Assembly: GCF_016584115.1 (NCBI RefSeq) | Contig: NZ_NRSK01000003.1 | Coordinates: forward strand, 1 to 64,000 | Source: Ectothiorhodospira mobilis | GTDB taxonomy: Bacteria > Pseudomonadota > Gammaproteobacteria > Ectothiorhodospirales > Ectothiorhodospiraceae | Direction of reading: 5' to 3' | DNA length: 64,000 nt | Shown: positions 49,601 to 56,478 of the stretch, in pieces | How positions within the stretch are numbered: position 1 is the stretch's first letter | Layout: each line of letters starts with the position of its first letter | Translations under genes and position numbers: made by a program | The notes under the pieces: generated by a model | What the model was told of the DNA's origin: nothing | Database searches by the model: none | The model's input: the letters and a program-made list of their open reading frames with translations, nothing else

Positions 49601-50555
49601 CTTCGCCGAGACCCGCGCCGCCCTGCAGCAGTGCTGGGCCGAGACCAGCTACCGCATGCAGGCCCTGCGGGACGATCCGGACTGTGCCCGGGAGGCCTTC
49701 GAGGCCCTGGCCCGGGACGACGATCCGGGGCTGTCGGCCCGGCTCACCTTCGATCCCGCTGTGGACCCGGCGCCCCAGGTCCACACCGGCGCCCGGCCGC
49801 GGGTGGCCATCCTGCGGGAGCAGGGGGTCAACGGCCAGCTGGAGATGGCCGCCGCCTTCCATCGCGCCGGTTTCTCCGCCGTGGATGTGCACATGACCGA
49901 TCTCCTGGAGGGCCGCGTGGATCTTGCCTCGTTCCAGGGCCTGGCCGCCTGTGGCGGGTTCTCCTATGGGGATGTCCTCGGGGCCGGGGGCGGCTGGGCC
50001 CGGAGTATCCTGTTCCATGCCCGCCTGCGGGAGGCCTTTGAGGCCTTCTTCCAGCGCCCGGACACCTTCGCCCTGGGGGTGTGCAACGGCTGCCAGATGC
50101 TCTCCCAGCTCAAGGATCTGATCCCCGGTGCGGCCCATTGGCCCCGGTTCGTGCGCAACCGCAGTGAACAGTTCGAGGCCCGCCTCTCCCTGGTGGAGGT
50201 GGTGGACAGCCCCTCCGTGCTGCTGCAGGGCATGGCCGGTTCACGCATGCCCATCGCCGTGGCCCATGGCGAGGGCCGGGTGGTCTTCCCCGATGGGGCC
50301 GACGCGGCGTCCGCCGCCGTGGCCCTGCGCTACGTGGATCATGACGGGCGGGCCACGGAGCGCTACCCCTTCAATCCCAACGGCTCCCCCGGGGGCATCA
50401 CCGGCCTGACCACGGACGACGGTCGTGTCACCCTCATGATGCCCCATCCGGAACGGGTCTTTCGCAGCCTCCAGTTCTCCTGGCACCCGGATGAATGGGG
50501 TGAGGACGGCCCCTGGATGCGCCTGTTCCGCAACGCCCGGGCCTGGGTGGGCTGA
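46680..50555 (+). CDS. purL: Phosphoribosylformylglycinamidine synthase (large, single-chain)
   Basis: 1291 residues, close to E. coli PurL. It converts FGAR and glutamine to FGAM in purine synthesis. The synthetase half has the [20 protein letters not shown] substrate loop and [18 protein letters not shown]. The C-terminal glutaminase domain begins near residue 1035 ([20 protein letters not shown]) with nucleophile Cys in [10 protein letters not shown] and the final [12 protein letters not shown] His/Glu pair. Start at ATG 46680 after a divergent region shared with tmRNA; the open frame upstream crosses the tmRNA and is not coding. Confidence 0.96.
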   Translation: MLSLSGPAALSAFRRERLLQALRQRVPAVCGVTARFVYLVDTERELDEAERGTLERLLTEGEGPGPEGRGTALWVVPRLGTLSPWSSKATDIVHHCGLEAVRRVERGRVFWIDSEGALEDGALQALMPLLHDRMTETVLRGVEEAEGLFATAPARPLRVIPLGDEPRRTLAEVNAGLGLALSEDELDYLVEAYEALGRDPTDVELMMFAQANSEHCRHKIFNASWIIDGRPQERTLFAMIRNTYDQAPDGVLSAYRDNASVIEGHVARRLMPDADTGEYRPVTGDLPILMKVETHNHPTAISPFPGAATGAGGEIRDEGATGRGSKPKAGLTGFSVSNLRIPGFEQPWERDFGRPGRIESALEIMLEGPIGAAAFNNEFGRPALAGYFRTLEMQAPGPDGEALKGYHKPIMIAGGMGSIRREHVEKAPLPEGTPIVVLGGPAMLIGLGGGAASSVASGESAEDLDFASVQRGNPEMQRRCQEVIDRCTALGADNPILSIHDVGAGGLSNAVPEILDDAGRGGRIELRAVPSAEADLSPMEIWCNEAQERYVLAVDADCLERFAALCERERAPYAVIGTATADRHLLVGDAQGQNNPVDLPMEVLLGKPPKMLRDVHHRTFHRPEVDASGHALEELVRRVLRLPAVASKEFLITIGDRSVTGLVARDQMVGPWQVPVADVAVTASDHEGYTGEAMAMGERAPVALAHPAASGRMAIGEAITNIAAAAVEALGQVRLSANWMAAAGHPGEDAALFDTVRAVGEALCPRLGICIPVGKDSLSMRTVWEVDGEERGMTAPLSLVVSAFAPVADVRQTLTPQLRTDLGDTDLILIDLGKRHNRLAGSALAQVLGQVGHHAPDLDDPEMLARFFAVIQDLRREGLLLAYHDRSDGGLLATLCEMAFAGRTGMEVHLDDLGEDPVAALFSEELGAVIQVRHEDTEEVLSALQEAGLAHHSHVLGRPHGSGRIVFRHGHREVFAETRAALQQCWAETSYRMQALRDDPDCAREAFEALARDDDPGLSARLTFDPAVDPAPQVHTGARPRVAILREQGVNGQLEMAAAFHRAGFSAVDVHMTDLLEGRVDLASFQGLAACGGFSYGDVLGAGGGWARSILFHARLREAFEAFFQRPDTFALGVCNGCQMLSQLKDLIPGAAHWPRFVRNRSEQFEARLSLVEVVDSPSVLLQGMAGSRMPIAVAHGEGRVVFPDGADAASAAVALRYVDHDGRATERYPFNPNGSPGGITGLTTDDGRVTLMMPHPERVFRSLQFSWHPDEWGEDGPWMRLFRNARAWVG

Positions 50556-50560
50556 GGCGG

Positions 50561-51217
50561 ATGAGCATGCGCGAACAGGAGATCCCCGTCCTCGTCTTCA
50601 CCCGTGCCCCCGTGCCCGGGCGCACCAAGGTGCGGCTCATCCCGGTCATCGGCGCCGAGGACGCCTGCCGGGTGCACAAGGCCCTGGTGCGCCATACCCT
50701 CACCGTGGCCTGTGCCGCCGATTGCGGGTCGGTGATCATCCACGGGGCGCCGGACGGGAAGCATCCCTTCCTGCGCAAGCTGGCGGTGGACTACGGTGTG
50801 GCCCTGGCCTCCCAGGATGGCGTGAACCTGCAGTCCCGCCTTCATGAGGCCCTGGAGCGGGCCCTGGAGTGCTTTCCCGCCGCCATGGTCATGGGTACCG
50901 ATTGCCCGGAGACCACGGTGCAGGACCTCCGCGAGGCCGCCGCGCAGCTGCGCGCCGGGGCCGATGCCGTGCTCGGGCCCGCCCATGACGGCGGCTGCGT
51001 GCTGCTGGGCCTGCGCCGCGCCGATCCCGGCCTGTTCCAGGCCCTGGAATGGGGCTCGGACCGGGTGATGGCCCAGCTGCGCCCGCGCCTGCAGGCCCTG
51101 GGCTGGCGCTGGCACGAACTGCCGCCCCGGCACAACCTGGGCACGCCACAGGACTGGGAGGCCCTGCGCGAGCACTATCCCTGGCTCAGCCCGGCGGCCC
51201 TGGCCCTGAACGAATGA
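50561..51217 (+). CDS. TIGR04282-type glycosyltransferase-like protein
   Basis: 218 residues. VLVFTRAPVPGRTKVRLIPV at the start, AAMVMGTDCPETT in the middle and AVLGPAHDGGCVLLGL are the pattern of the DUF2064/TIGR04282 family, related to nucleotide-sugar transferases such as CofC. It nearly always pairs with a TIGR04283 glycosyltransferase, as here (4-base overlap). The product is not known. ATG 50567 (MREQEIPV) has better spacing to GAGG and may be the true start. It follows purL after five bases. Confidence 0.82.
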   Translation: MSMREQEIPVLVFTRAPVPGRTKVRLIPVIGAEDACRVHKALVRHTLTVACAADCGSVIIHGAPDGKHPFLRKLAVDYGVALASQDGVNLQSRLHEALERALECFPAAMVMGTDCPETTVQDLREAAAQLRAGADAVLGPAHDGGCVLLGLRRADPGLFQALEWGSDRVMAQLRPRLQALGWRWHELPPRHNLGTPQDWEALREHYPWLSPAALALNE

Positions 51218-51978
51218 CGCTGCCGGGGCCTGCTCCAGCCGGAACCATGGGGGACGCCGCCGGGGCCCCCGAACTCTCCGTCATCCTCCCCGCCTGGAAC
51301 GAGGCGGAGTGGATCGGTGGTGCCCTGGATGCGGTACAGGCCGCCTGTGCCGGGGCCCGGGTGCGGGCGGAGGTGATCGTCACGGACAATGCCTCCAGCG
51401 ATGCCACGGCCCGCATCGCCCGGGAGCGGGGCGCGCAGGTGGTCCACGAGCCGGAACGCCGCATCGCCCGCGCCCGCAATGCCGGGGCGGCCGTGGCCCG
51501 GGGGCGTTACCTGTTGTTCGTGGATGCCGACACCTGGCCCGATGCGGATCTGCTGAACGCCACCCTGCATGCCCTGCGCAGCGGGGAGGTCTGCGGCGGC
51601 GGGGCACAGGTGCAACTCGACCAGTTGGATCGGGCCCTCTACCGTTGGGGGCAGGTGCTCTGGAACCAAATGTCCATGGCCCTGGGCCTGGCCGCCGGTT
51701 GCTATCTCTTCTGCACCCGCGAGGCCTTCGACGCCGCCGGCGGCTTCAGCGAGCGGGTCTATGCCGGCGAGGAAGTGTTCCTCTCCCGCCGCCTCGCCCG
51801 CCAGGGCCGCCGCCGTGGCCAGGTCTTTCGCATCCTTGCCCATCCGGTGCAGAGTTCCGGGCGCAAGGCCCGCTGGTTCTCCCCCTGGCGGCACCTGTGG
51901 ACCGCCCTGGTGCTGCTGCTGGTCCCCTTCGCCCTGCGCTCCAGGCGCTTCACCCGCTTCTGGTATCAGCGTCCCTGA
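51214..51978 (+). CDS. TIGR04283-type family 2 glycosyltransferase
   Basis: 254 residues. ELSVILPAWNEAEWIGGALD is the GT2 nucleotide-binding start, VIVTDNASSDATA and LLFVDADTWP carry the metal-binding DxD motif, and a C-terminal hydrophobic helix (WTALVLLLVPFALRS) suggests membrane association. It overlaps the upstream TIGR04282 gene by ATGA. ATG 51247 is another possible start. The acceptor is unknown. Confidence 0.82.
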   Translation: MTLPGPAPAGTMGDAAGAPELSVILPAWNEAEWIGGALDAVQAACAGARVRAEVIVTDNASSDATARIARERGAQVVHEPERRIARARNAGAAVARGRYLLFVDADTWPDADLLNATLHALRSGEVCGGGAQVQLDQLDRALYRWGQVLWNQMSMALGLAAGCYLFCTREAFDAAGGFSERVYAGEEVFLSRRLARQGRRRGQVFRILAHPVQSSGRKARWFSPWRHLWTALVLLLVPFALRSRRFTRFWYQRP

Positions 51979-52167
51979 TCCCCCCGCCAGCTGCAAAATA
52001 TGCACTGCAAGAGATGTGCCGGTTTTTAAATAATAAGTAATTGATTGTATGGGGGAAATATTTTACTTTTCGGGTTATTCCATCTCCATTGCAGGGTTGG
52101 GACACGGCGTTGCTGCACCGGCGCCCCGGCTTTGCCCAGTCCATGAGCGGTCTTCAAGGAGTCTCAC

Positions 52168-53631
52168 ATGTTGATAAAACAACCGGATGATCGGTCCCCC
52201 CACCTGATGGAGCTTGAGCGCATCCAGGAGGCCTATCCCGATCAGGCGGGGTTGGTGGATTCGGAGATGCTGCGTATCTACCTGAAGGACGCACTGCACA
52301 TGTTCGCCGAGTCGGTGGATCTGCATCTGGGAGAACTCTCGGACGACGTGGCCGTGCTGCACGATCTGCGCCTGCCCTACGGCGAAGAGGTGGTGGAGAT
52401 CGACCATCTGCTCATCAACCGCAGCCTGCAGTTCACCCTGGTGGATTCCGGGTTCATGGGGGCCGAGCGGGTGAAGGTGAACACCCTCGGCGAGGTCTTC
52501 GTCTGGTCGGAGGAGGGCCAGGAATGGGTGGGGGTGCGCCGTGCCTTCCCCGAACTCTTCGAGAAGGCCGATCTGCTGGAGAAGATCCTGGCCGCCGAAC
52601 CCTGGCCCCGGCGCCTGGGGATGCGTATGTCCCATTCCCTGGAGGTGTGCCTGGTGCTGGGGGACGACGATCAGGTGGATGTGGAGAACGTCAGCCGCTG
52701 GGGGGACCGGGTGTTCAAGCTCAGTGAGTTCGTGCGCCACTACGAGCGGGAGCGCCTGAAGAAGATCTCCCTCTCCCAGGGGGTGGTGAACGCGGTGCAG
52801 GCGGCCTTCAACCGTGTGAACCGGGAGACGTTGCAGCGCATTGCCCAGGGTCTGGCGGACCTGCATGAACTGGAGCCCCTGGATTACCAGGAGCGCTGGG
52901 AGCTGGACCAGATCCCCCCGGCGCCGCAGGCAGCCGCGGAAGAGGAGCCCCCCGTACCCGCGGAGGCCCCCCCGGAGCCCCAGGCCCAGCCCTCCATGGA
53001 GGCGCCGCCCGCGGCCCCGGAGAAGGCCGACACCCCAGCGCAGGAGGAGGGGCAGGCCGCCCCCGGCCGCAAGAAGGGCGGGGGCGGACGATCCCGCCGT
53101 TCCCAGGGTAAGGGTCGCGGTGGACAGGGCAGGGCGCAGTCCGCCGGCGGTCAGGCCTCCGCCGTAGCGGGCGAGGTACCGCCCGCATCCCCTTCCGGGG
53201 AGGCGGCCCTGGCCGCAGGGACCGATTCCGTACAGGCGGACGGGCAACCCTCCCAGCAGGAGGCAGACCGCCCCGACGCGGTCCCAGGCGAGGGGGAGCC
53301 CTCCGCACCTGCGTCCGCCTCCACTGCCGCGCAGAAGGCATCGCCCGCCGGGCGCGGCAAGGGCCGGGGCAGCGGCGGACAGGGTAAGGCCTCGTCCCGC
53401 TCCGGCAAGGGCGATGCAGACCTGCTTCCCTCGTCCCGCATCGCCAGTTCCCTGAAGATGAAGACCCCGGCCTTCCTGGAGATGATGCAGGAGCGGGGCT
53501 TCCTGCAACGGGATGCCGAGGGGCATCTGGAGTTGACACAGAAGGGGCGCCAGCATGGCGGCCGGGCCCGGGGCAAGGGGGGCAACCGCTCCTTCTCCTG
53601 GCCCCGGGAGATCCGGGATGTCTTGAAATAG
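52168..53631 (+). CDS. NERD-like protein with long disordered middle and C-terminal helix-turn domain
   Basis: 487 residues in three parts. Residues 50-160 include RLPYGEEVVEIDHLLINRSL, which fits a NERD nuclease-related core (conserved Glu and Asp). Residues about 255-425 are Pro/Ala/Glu/Gly/Lys-rich and probably disordered, with basic RGKGRG-type tracts likely to bind nucleic acid. Residues about 425-487 (SSRIASSLKMKTPAFLEMMQ, GFLQRDAEGHLELTQKGRQ, FSWPREI) resemble the C-terminal domain found in phage antirepressors of the KilAC type. AAGGAG precedes ATG 52168 in an AT-rich leader. A nucleic-acid-related role is inferred. Confidence 0.6.
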   Translation: MLIKQPDDRSPHLMELERIQEAYPDQAGLVDSEMLRIYLKDALHMFAESVDLHLGELSDDVAVLHDLRLPYGEEVVEIDHLLINRSLQFTLVDSGFMGAERVKVNTLGEVFVWSEEGQEWVGVRRAFPELFEKADLLEKILAAEPWPRRLGMRMSHSLEVCLVLGDDDQVDVENVSRWGDRVFKLSEFVRHYERERLKKISLSQGVVNAVQAAFNRVNRETLQRIAQGLADLHELEPLDYQERWELDQIPPAPQAAAEEEPPVPAEAPPEPQAQPSMEAPPAAPEKADTPAQEEGQAAPGRKKGGGGRSRRSQGKGRGGQGRAQSAGGQASAVAGEVPPASPSGEAALAAGTDSVQADGQPSQQEADRPDAVPGEGEPSAPASASTAAQKASPAGRGKGRGSGGQGKASSRSGKGDADLLPSSRIASSLKMKTPAFLEMMQERGFLQRDAEGHLELTQKGRQHGGRARGKGGNRSFSWPREIRDVLK

Positions 53632-53701
53632 GCCCCGGAACTGGCCGGATCCCGCCCCGCGGCCCCGCCCGCGGGGTGTTGTTTCCATAAAAAAATCTTA
53701 T

Positions 53702-53729
53702 TTGTCTCCTCCGGGGTGTAGGTTAGAAT
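53702..53729 (+). promoter_or_regulatory. Promoter and palindrome upstream of ahpC
   Basis: TTGTCT (53702-53707), 16-base spacer, TAGAAT (53724-53729), 52 bases before the ahpC ATG. The -10 lies inside an inverted repeat GTTAGA-N5-TCTAAC (53722-53738), and TCTAAC recurs at 53741-53746, so a regulator could bind over the start site. It does not clearly match the OxyR consensus. Confidence 0.5.
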
Positions 53730-53780
53730 GCGTCTAACTATCTAACGCACCCTGTTCACACGCAGCGAGGAGGTCATTCC

Positions 53781-54344
53781 ATGTCCCTGATCCACACCCA
53801 GGTCAAGCCCTTCAAGGCCACCGCCTACCACAACGGCGAGTTTATCGAGGTGACCGATGAGGGCCTGAAGGGCCAGTGGTCGGTGTTCTTCTTCTATCCC
53901 GCCGACTTCACCTTCGTCTGCCCCACGGAATTGGGGGATCTGGCGGATCATTATGAGGAATTCAAGAGGCTGGGGGTGGAGATCTACAGCGTGTCCACGG
54001 ACACCCATTTCACCCACAAGGCCTGGCACGACAGTTCCGCCACCATCGGCAAGCTGCAGTTCCCCATGATCGGCGATCCCACCCTGCAGATCTCGCGGGA
54101 CTTCGAGGTGCTGATCGAATCGGACGGCCTGGCGGAACGGGGCACCTTCGTCATCGATCCCGAGGGGAAGATCCAGATCGTGGAGATCAATGCCGGCAAC
54201 ATCGGCCGCAATGCCGAGGAGCTGCTGCGCAAGGTGAAGGCGGCCCAGTACGTGGCGGCCCATCCCAACGAGGCCTGCCCGGCCAAGTGGCAGGAAGGGG
54301 AGGAGACCCTGGAGCCCTCCCTGGACCTGGTGGGCAAGATCTGA
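53781..54344 (+). CDS. ahpC: Alkyl hydroperoxide reductase subunit C (peroxiredoxin)
   Basis: 187 residues, typical AhpC. The peroxidatic cysteine is in [14 protein letters not shown] and the resolving cysteine in [11 protein letters not shown] near the C-terminus. It reduces hydrogen peroxide and organic peroxides and is normally recycled by AhpF. The downstream ahpF is interrupted by a prophage, so another reductant would be needed. Confidence 0.97.
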   Translation: MSLIHTQVKPFKATAYHNGEFIEVTDEGLKGQWSVFFFYPADFTFVCPTELGDLADHYEEFKRLGVEIYSVSTDTHFTHKAWHDSSATIGKLQFPMIGDPTLQISRDFEVLIESDGLAERGTFVIDPEGKIQIVEINAGNIGRNAEELLRKVKAAQYVAAHPNEACPAKWQEGEETLEPSLDLVGKI

Positions 54345-54372
54345 GATCCACCGTCTCCCCCATGGGGATCCC

Positions 54373-54400
54373 ACGACGCCCGGGCCCTCCCGGGCGTCGT
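54373..54400 (+). terminator. Strong hairpin between ahpC and ahpF
   Basis: A perfect 12-bp stem: ACGACGCCCGGG (54373-54384), loop CCCT, CCCGGGCGTCGT (54389-54400). No T run. It probably sets the ratio of ahpC to ahpF mRNA, as an attenuator or as a 3' stabiliser of ahpC. Confidence 0.6.
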
Positions 54401-54456
54401 CACGCCGGGGGCATGGGCCCCCACCACGCAGTGCCATACGATGAGGTCCCGCCGGC

Positions 54457-54900
54457 ATGCTGGATGCCCGACTCAAGGAACAACTCAGGCAGCACCTGGA
54501 CAAGATCGGCCAGCCCGTGGAGCTGGTGGCCACCCTGGATGCGGGGGAGAAATCCCGTGACCTGGAGGCCCTTCTGCGGGAAATCGCGGAACTGTCGGAG
54601 CGGGTGACCCTGCGCACCGACGGTGAAGATGCCCGAACCCCGTCCTTTTCCATCCGCCGCCCCGGGGAGGACACGGGGGTGGTCTTCGCCGGTATCCCCC
54701 TGGGGCACGAGTTCACCTCCCTGGTGCTGGCCCTGCTGCAGGTGGGCGGGCATCCGCCCCGGGTGAGCGAGGCGCAGGCAGAGCGGGTCCGGGCCCTGGA
54801 CGAAGACCTGCACTTCGAGACCTACTATTCCCTGTCCTGTCAGAACTGCCCGGACGTTAGGCCGGCAAAAATTTTTTGCGACCCGTCCGAAATTGATTGA
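54457..54900 (+). pseudogene. ahpF: Alkyl hydroperoxide reductase subunit F, interrupted by prophage
   Basis: The first 134 codons match AhpF ([35 protein letters not shown]-type segment, [15 protein letters not shown] with redox Cys128 and Cys131). After Val134 similarity ends abruptly; 13 unrelated residues follow to a TGA at 54898-54900. A full protein has about 520 residues with FAD and NADH domains, all missing here. The break lies at about 54857, about 50 bases from the first prophage gene, so insertion of the prophage is the likely cause. The remainder should lie beyond the prophage's other end. Confidence 0.9.
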
Positions 54901-54917
54901 GACCGTTTAGGCTGGCA
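54857..54917. other. Prophage/host junction in ahpF
   Basis: Host ahpF sequence ends at GACGT (54853-54857). The following DNA holds an AT-rich palindrome GCAAAAATTTTTTGC (54865-54879) and two copies of TTAGGC(C/T)GGCA at 54857-54867 and 54907-54917, the second overlapping the gpD stop. These may be attachment or recombinase-binding elements. The exact core cannot be set without the other end. Confidence 0.5.
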
Positions 54918-55872
54918 CCTCGGCCTCGATCTCGGTGGTGTAGCCGGACCGCCCGAACCGGTGCCGCACTCGCTTGGCCACCCAATCCCCGTCCACACCC
55001 TCCCGCACCCCCTCCACAGTGATCGGCGTCTCTGCGACCGCCTCGGGGCGGCCCACGGCCAGCGTGGCGCGCAGGGTGGCCTCGCCGAGCTTGGCTGCGC
55101 GCAAGCGGGCGTCTGCCGCCTCCTGGGCGGCCGCCTCGTCCGAGTAGGTGTCACGTAGCCGATAGGCTGGCTCTCCGCTGCCAGCCGTCATCTCCACCGG
55201 CTCCGCCTTGGCGGGGTCGTGGTAGGTGGCCACCACGCTGGCGTAGCGCTCGCGGTCGGCTATGGTAACCGACCACCGGGACAGCTCGGAGCCCTGGATG
55301 TTCATCGCCGGCAGGGTGCGGCCGCTGGCGGTCTGGCTGCTGCCGCGCGGGACCACCAACAAAGCGCCACCGGCCGGCTTGGCGGTGGCACCGTGGCGCT
55401 GGGCCAGACGGGTGACCAAGTGCAGGTCGCTTTCCTCGGTCTGGTCCACATGGGTGAGCTGCACGGTGGCCAGCTCAGCGGCCACCTTGGCCTCCAGGCC
55501 GTGCTCACCAGCGATGGACGACACCACGTCACCCAGGGTCGTCTCGTCCCAGCTCCGCGTCTTGGGGCTCTTCAGGGACTGGCGCATATCCGCCGCCTTG
55601 GCGGCGATGGAGAGGGTGGCCGGCGGCCCCTCCAGGGTCACCTCGTCCACCACGTACCGCCCCATGGTCTTGGCCTCGCCCATCCCGATGGCCACCTCAA
55701 GCTCGGCGCCGCGGCGAGGCAGCTCGATGGCGTGCTCGCGGTCATCCAGGCGGATATCCAGGGTGTCACTCGTGCCCCCCGCCTCATCTGACACTGTAAG
55801 CTCCACCAGGCGATCCGCGATGCGTTGCGTTACGTCCTGGCCGTCTGCTATGACGCGAAAAGCGGGCTGCAT
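54907..55872 (-). CDS. D: Phage late control/baseplate hub protein gpD
   Basis: 321 residues, P2 gpD family, equivalent to the gp27-like hub that sits under the tail spike. Typical segments are VSDEAGGTSDTLDIRLDDRE near the start, LHLVTRLAQRHGATAKPAGG in the middle and VKRVRHRFGRSGYTTEIEAE-type ending (here WVAKRVRHRFGRSGYTTEIE). Its start is one base from the gpX stop. Last gene of the tail operon, directly at the prophage edge. Confidence 0.9.
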   Translation of the reverse strand: MQPAFRVIADGQDVTQRIADRLVELTVSDEAGGTSDTLDIRLDDREHAIELPRRGAELEVAIGMGEAKTMGRYVVDEVTLEGPPATLSIAAKAADMRQSLKSPKTRSWDETTLGDVVSSIAGEHGLEAKVAAELATVQLTHVDQTEESDLHLVTRLAQRHGATAKPAGGALLVVPRGSSQTASGRTLPAMNIQGSELSRWSVTIADRERYASVVATYHDPAKAEPVEMTAGSGEPAYRLRDTYSDEAAAQEAADARLRAAKLGEATLRATLAVGRPEAVAETPITVEGVREGVDGDWVAKRVRHRFGRSGYTTEIEAEVPA

Positions 55873-55873
55873 A

Positions 55874-56077
55874 TCAGTCCCACAGCCTCACGGCATCCTC
55901 CGCCTCCGGCTCGGGCAGTGCGGGGAGCTGCACCAGGGTGCCAGCCGGCAAGCGCGGGCCCTCGTCCGCCAGGTGCCGATTGGCTTCCAAAACGTCCGGC
56001 ACGGCCGACTCCCGGCCGTATACCCGCCAGCAGATATCGTCCAACATCTCGCCGTCCACGGTGCGATAGGTATTCAC
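55874..56077 (-). CDS. X: Phage tail protein X
   Basis: 67 residues with a LysM-like fold: TYRTVDGEMLDDICWRVYGR and LPAGTLVQLPALPEPE, as in P2 gpX. It overlaps the gpU stop by four bases. It is thought to cap or bind within the baseplate. Confidence 0.9.
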   Translation of the reverse strand: MNTYRTVDGEMLDDICWRVYGRESAVPDVLEANRHLADEGPRLPAGTLVQLPALPEPEAEDAVRLWD

Positions 56078-56478
56078 GGCGCACCCTCCTCATCCGAGCC
56101 ATACCGAAGCAAGGTCAGGCGGAACTCCATCTTGCGCGGAGCACCGCCCGGAAGCGGCTTGGTCTGGGTCTCCTCGATGCGTTGGATGACGTAATCCCCG
56201 TAGACCAGACCCTCACCATCGGTCAGCATCATGGGCTTGCCGGCGCCGGCCATCTCCCGCATGCGACTCACCTGGTCCAGCCCGCCCTTGAAATGCGGAT
56301 AGATGGTGCCGTTGAGGGTGATGCGCTCCTGCCCTGGTCCGGCATACTGAGTGGCCGGTTCGCGGCCCATGCGGTCCTGGGAGCGCCAGCGGTACTCGCT
56401 GGATCGCCGTAGCTGTTGCCAGGCGGCCGTGTCCAGGCTGAAGCGGAAATCCCCCAGCCCCATCATCACCTCAGCCAT
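56074..56478 (-). CDS. U: Phage tail protein U
   Basis: 134 residues of the P2 gpU family, a tail terminus or completion protein: MMGLGDFRFSLDTAAWQQLR and ERITLNGTIYPHFKGGLDQV are characteristic, as is the closing FRLTLLRYG. Start overlaps the tape-measure stop by eight bases. Confidence 0.9.
   Translation of the reverse strand: MAEVMMGLGDFRFSLDTAAWQQLRRSSEYRWRSQDRMGREPATQYAGPGQERITLNGTIYPHFKGGLDQVSRMREMAGAGKPMMLTDGEGLVYGDYVIQRIEETQTKPLPGGAPRKMEFRLTLLRYGSDEEGAP

Noticed and set aside
46407-50138. 1243-codon minus-strand open frame opposite purL running into tmRNA
   Set aside because: Shadow of purL; only its last codons coincide with the tmRNA tag sequence.
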